This document shows positions 61,720 to 64,000 of a DNA stretch of 64,000 nt, one piece after another. Position 1 is the stretch's first letter; the number at the start of each line of letters is the position of its first letter. A program made the translations under genes and the position numbers. The stretch is from Megaleporinus macrocephalus. Taxonomy: Eukaryota; Chordata; Actinopteri; Characiformes; Anostomidae. The notes beneath the pieces were generated by a model. That model saw nothing but the letters and a program-made list of their open reading frames with translations. It made no database searches and had not been told where the DNA came from. The stretch spans positions 39,090,620 to 39,154,619 of the forward strand of contig CM038719.1 in assembly GCA_021613375.1 (NCBI GenBank), in the 5' to 3' direction.

Positions 61720-64000
61720 CTGCAGACACACAAACACAACTCTTACTACAGTTATACAGACACAAGCACCTCAAATGATAGCACTTCGACTTCACTAATT
61801 AGCATTAACGCTGTCTGATAATTATATATGGCCGAATTTAAACTTAATTGAGGACAGACAGTTATTTTCTTTTTTTTTATTTGTTCCTAGATGCTTTTCT
61901 ATGATATTAAAATTGCTACATGATAATTTATCAAACATCCTCACTAGTAACATTAGGTTTTCAGTGATCCAGCACTTTAGGTCATGAGACCCCGACTGGG
62001 TTTGGCATAAGTTAGGCTCGAATTTAAAACTGGGTGTTGTTAGTGGGATTTAAGCTCTAAACTTTGTGGTGAGGATGAGGTTGGACACGAAACTTGGTGC
62101 TAAAGCTCAGATAGGACTCAACACTTGGCACTATAAATCAGTTCAGACTCAAAGCTTGGTGCTGTAGGTCAGATCACACTCAAAGCTTGGTGCTGTGATC
62201 AGATCAGACCCAAAGCTTGGCACTGTATATCAGATTAGACTCTAAGCTTGGTGCTGTAGGTCAGACCAGACTCAAAACGTCATGCTGTGGACCTTTTCTG
62301 GACCCTAATCTTTGTGCTGCAGGTTGTTTTCAGGCTCAAAACCTACAGTCGTGAGTCAGATTGCCTGAAACTTGGTGATGTATAGGACACAAAACTTGGT
62401 GCTGTAGGTCAGATCAGAATCAAAGCTTGGCGGTGTAGGTCAGATCGGACCGATAACTTGGTGCTGTAAATCAGTTCAGACTCAAAGCTTGGTGCTGTAG
62501 GTCATATTAGCCTCCAAACGTGGTGCTGTAGGTCAGGTCAGACTCAAAGCTTGGTGCTGTAGGTCAGATCACACTCAAAGTTTGGTGCTGTAGGTCAGAT
62601 CAGACCCAAAGTTTGGTGCTGTTGGTCGGATCAGACTCAAAACTTGGCACTGTATATCAGATTAGACTCTAAGCTTGGTGCTGTAGGTCAGACCAGACTC
62701 CAAACGTTGTGGTGTGGGCCTTTTCTGGACCCAAATCTTTGTGCTGCAGGTTGTTTTCAGACTCAAAACTTAGAGTCGTGAGTCAGATTGCCTGGAACTT
62801 GGTGATGTGTAGGACACAAAACTTGGTGCTGTAGGTCAGATCAGAATCAAAGCTTGGCGGTGTAGGTCAGATCAGAATCAAAGCTTGGTGCTATAGGTCA
62901 GTTCAGACTCAAATCTTGGCAGTGTAGGTCAGATCAGACTGAAAACTTGGTGCTGTAAATCAGTTCAGACTCAAAGCTTGGTGCTATAGGTCAGTTCAGA
63001 CTCAAATCTTGGCAGTGTAGGTCAGATCAGACTGAAAACTAGGTGCTGTAAATCAGTTCAGACTCAAAGCTTGGTGCTGTATGTCAAACCAGACTCAAAA
63101 CGTCATGCTGTGAACCTTTTCTGGACCCAAATCTTTGTGCTGCAGGTTGTTTTCAGACTCAAAACTTAGAGTCGTGAGTCAGATTGCCTGGAACTTGGTG
63201 ATGTGTAGGACACAAAACTTGGTGCTGTAGGTCAGATCAGAATCAAAGCTTGGCGGTGTAGGTCAGATCAGACTGAAAACTTGGTGCTGTAAATCAGTTC
63301 AGACTCAAAGCTTGGCGGTGTAGGTCAAACCAGACTGAAAACTTGGTGCTGTAAATCAGTTCAGACTCAAATCTTGGCAGTGTAGGTCAGATCAGACTGA
63401 AAACTAGGTGCTGTAAATCAGTTCAGACTCAAAGCTTGGTGCTATAGGTCAGTTCAGACTCAAATCTTGGCAGTGTAGGTCAAACCAGACTGAAAACTTG
63501 GTGCTGTAAATCAGTTCAGACTCAAAGCTTGGTGCTGTATGTCAAACCAGACTCCAAACGTTGTGGTGTGGGCCTTTTCTGGACCCAAATCTTTGTGCTG
63601 CAGGTTGTTTTCAGACTCAAAACTTAGGTTCGTGAGTCAGACTGCCTGGAACTTGGTGATGTGTACGACACAAAACTTGGTGCTGTAGTTCAGATCAGAC
63701 TCAAAACTTGGTGCTGTTGGTCGTTTTTGGACTCAAACCTGAAGGTGTGGGTCACACGACTGAGATAGGTTGTTTTCGGATGTAAAACTTGGTGCTGTGG
63801 GCCTTTTTCTGGATCCAAATCTTTGTGCCTGGAACTTGGTGATGTGTAGGACACAAAACTCCAACTTTACAGTGTGGGTCACACAGGACTGGGAGAGGTT
63901 GTAAAACTTGGTGCTGTGGGTGGGTGCAAACTTCAAACTTGGTCAGGTTGGGCATGGACTACATTAGAACTCAGACTGTTAGTTCAGGACTGATTTGTTC
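61720..64000 (-). other. nfkb1: nfkb1 intron, partial (continues right)
   Basis: The expected preceding exon (ending in phase 2) is not seen. From about 62040 the interval is a repeat array; 61740-62040 holds nothing I recognise. Confidence 0.7.
62040..63960. repeat. 31-bp minisatellite with higher-order structure
   Basis: Units with GACTCAAAGCTTGGTGCTGT and AGGTCAGATCA at about 31-bp spacing. A longer block containing CTTTTCTGGACCCAAATCTT and GTGCTGCAGGTTGTTTTCAG recurs near 62290, 62720, 63115 and 63575, so units are amplified as super-repeats of some 400-460 bp. Confidence 0.95.

Overview
This window is vertebrate genomic DNA, almost certainly from a ray-finned fish. The only host protein-coding genes I can support are two intron-rich genes, both on the minus strand. 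Most of the rest is tandem repeats, microsatellites and fragments of DNA transposons. The repeats fit a teleost, probably an otophysan such as a characiform, catfish or knifefish: Tc1-like elements, hAT-derived MITEs, a GGGAGCAGTT-type repeat and a repeat with GGGAGGTGGGTCATTCTC ends. The species call rests on remembered repeat types, not on a search.

Right part (46581-64000): the 3' half of nfkb1 (NF-kappa-B p105/p50 precursor). Nine exons are visible, at 61605-61719, 61270-61471, 58845-59014, 57396-57498, 55795-55931, 55340-55400, 53878-54044, 50663-50783 and 46581-46732. All splice phases agree. Together they encode the last 408 residues: ankyrin repeats, an acidic insert, a death domain and the IKK/beta-TrCP degron DSGVETS. 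The 5' exons (Rel homology domain) lie beyond 64000. Several introns hold a tandem array of their own: 31-bp, about 30-37-bp, polypyrimidine, 39-bp and 102-bp units.

Middle (34470-46580): about 12 kb between nfkb1 and the next gene. It holds a 20-bp minisatellite, MITEs, AT microsatellites, a 148-bp palindrome, and the GC-rich promoter region of dgkq at about 34470-35350.

Left part (1-34469): the 5' end of dgkq (diacylglycerol kinase theta). Exon 1 (34208-34469) and exon 2 (5282-5361) join in phase to form a complete N-terminal C1 zinc finger. They are separated by a 28.8-kb first intron filled with repeats, including a 25-bp array, a 74-bp array, a Tc1-like element apparently interrupted by a hAT fragment, and transposons carrying an internal 11-bp array. 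The next dgkq exon lies to the left of the window.

Both gene products act in signalling (inflammatory transcription control, and lipid second-messenger removal), but nothing in the sequence shows that they are functionally coupled. I found no new multi-gene system. The less ordinary signals are the repeat-loaded nfkb1 introns, a nearly perfect intronic hairpin at 57898-57966, the palindrome at 40308-40455, and an apparent link between MITE ends and AT microsatellites.
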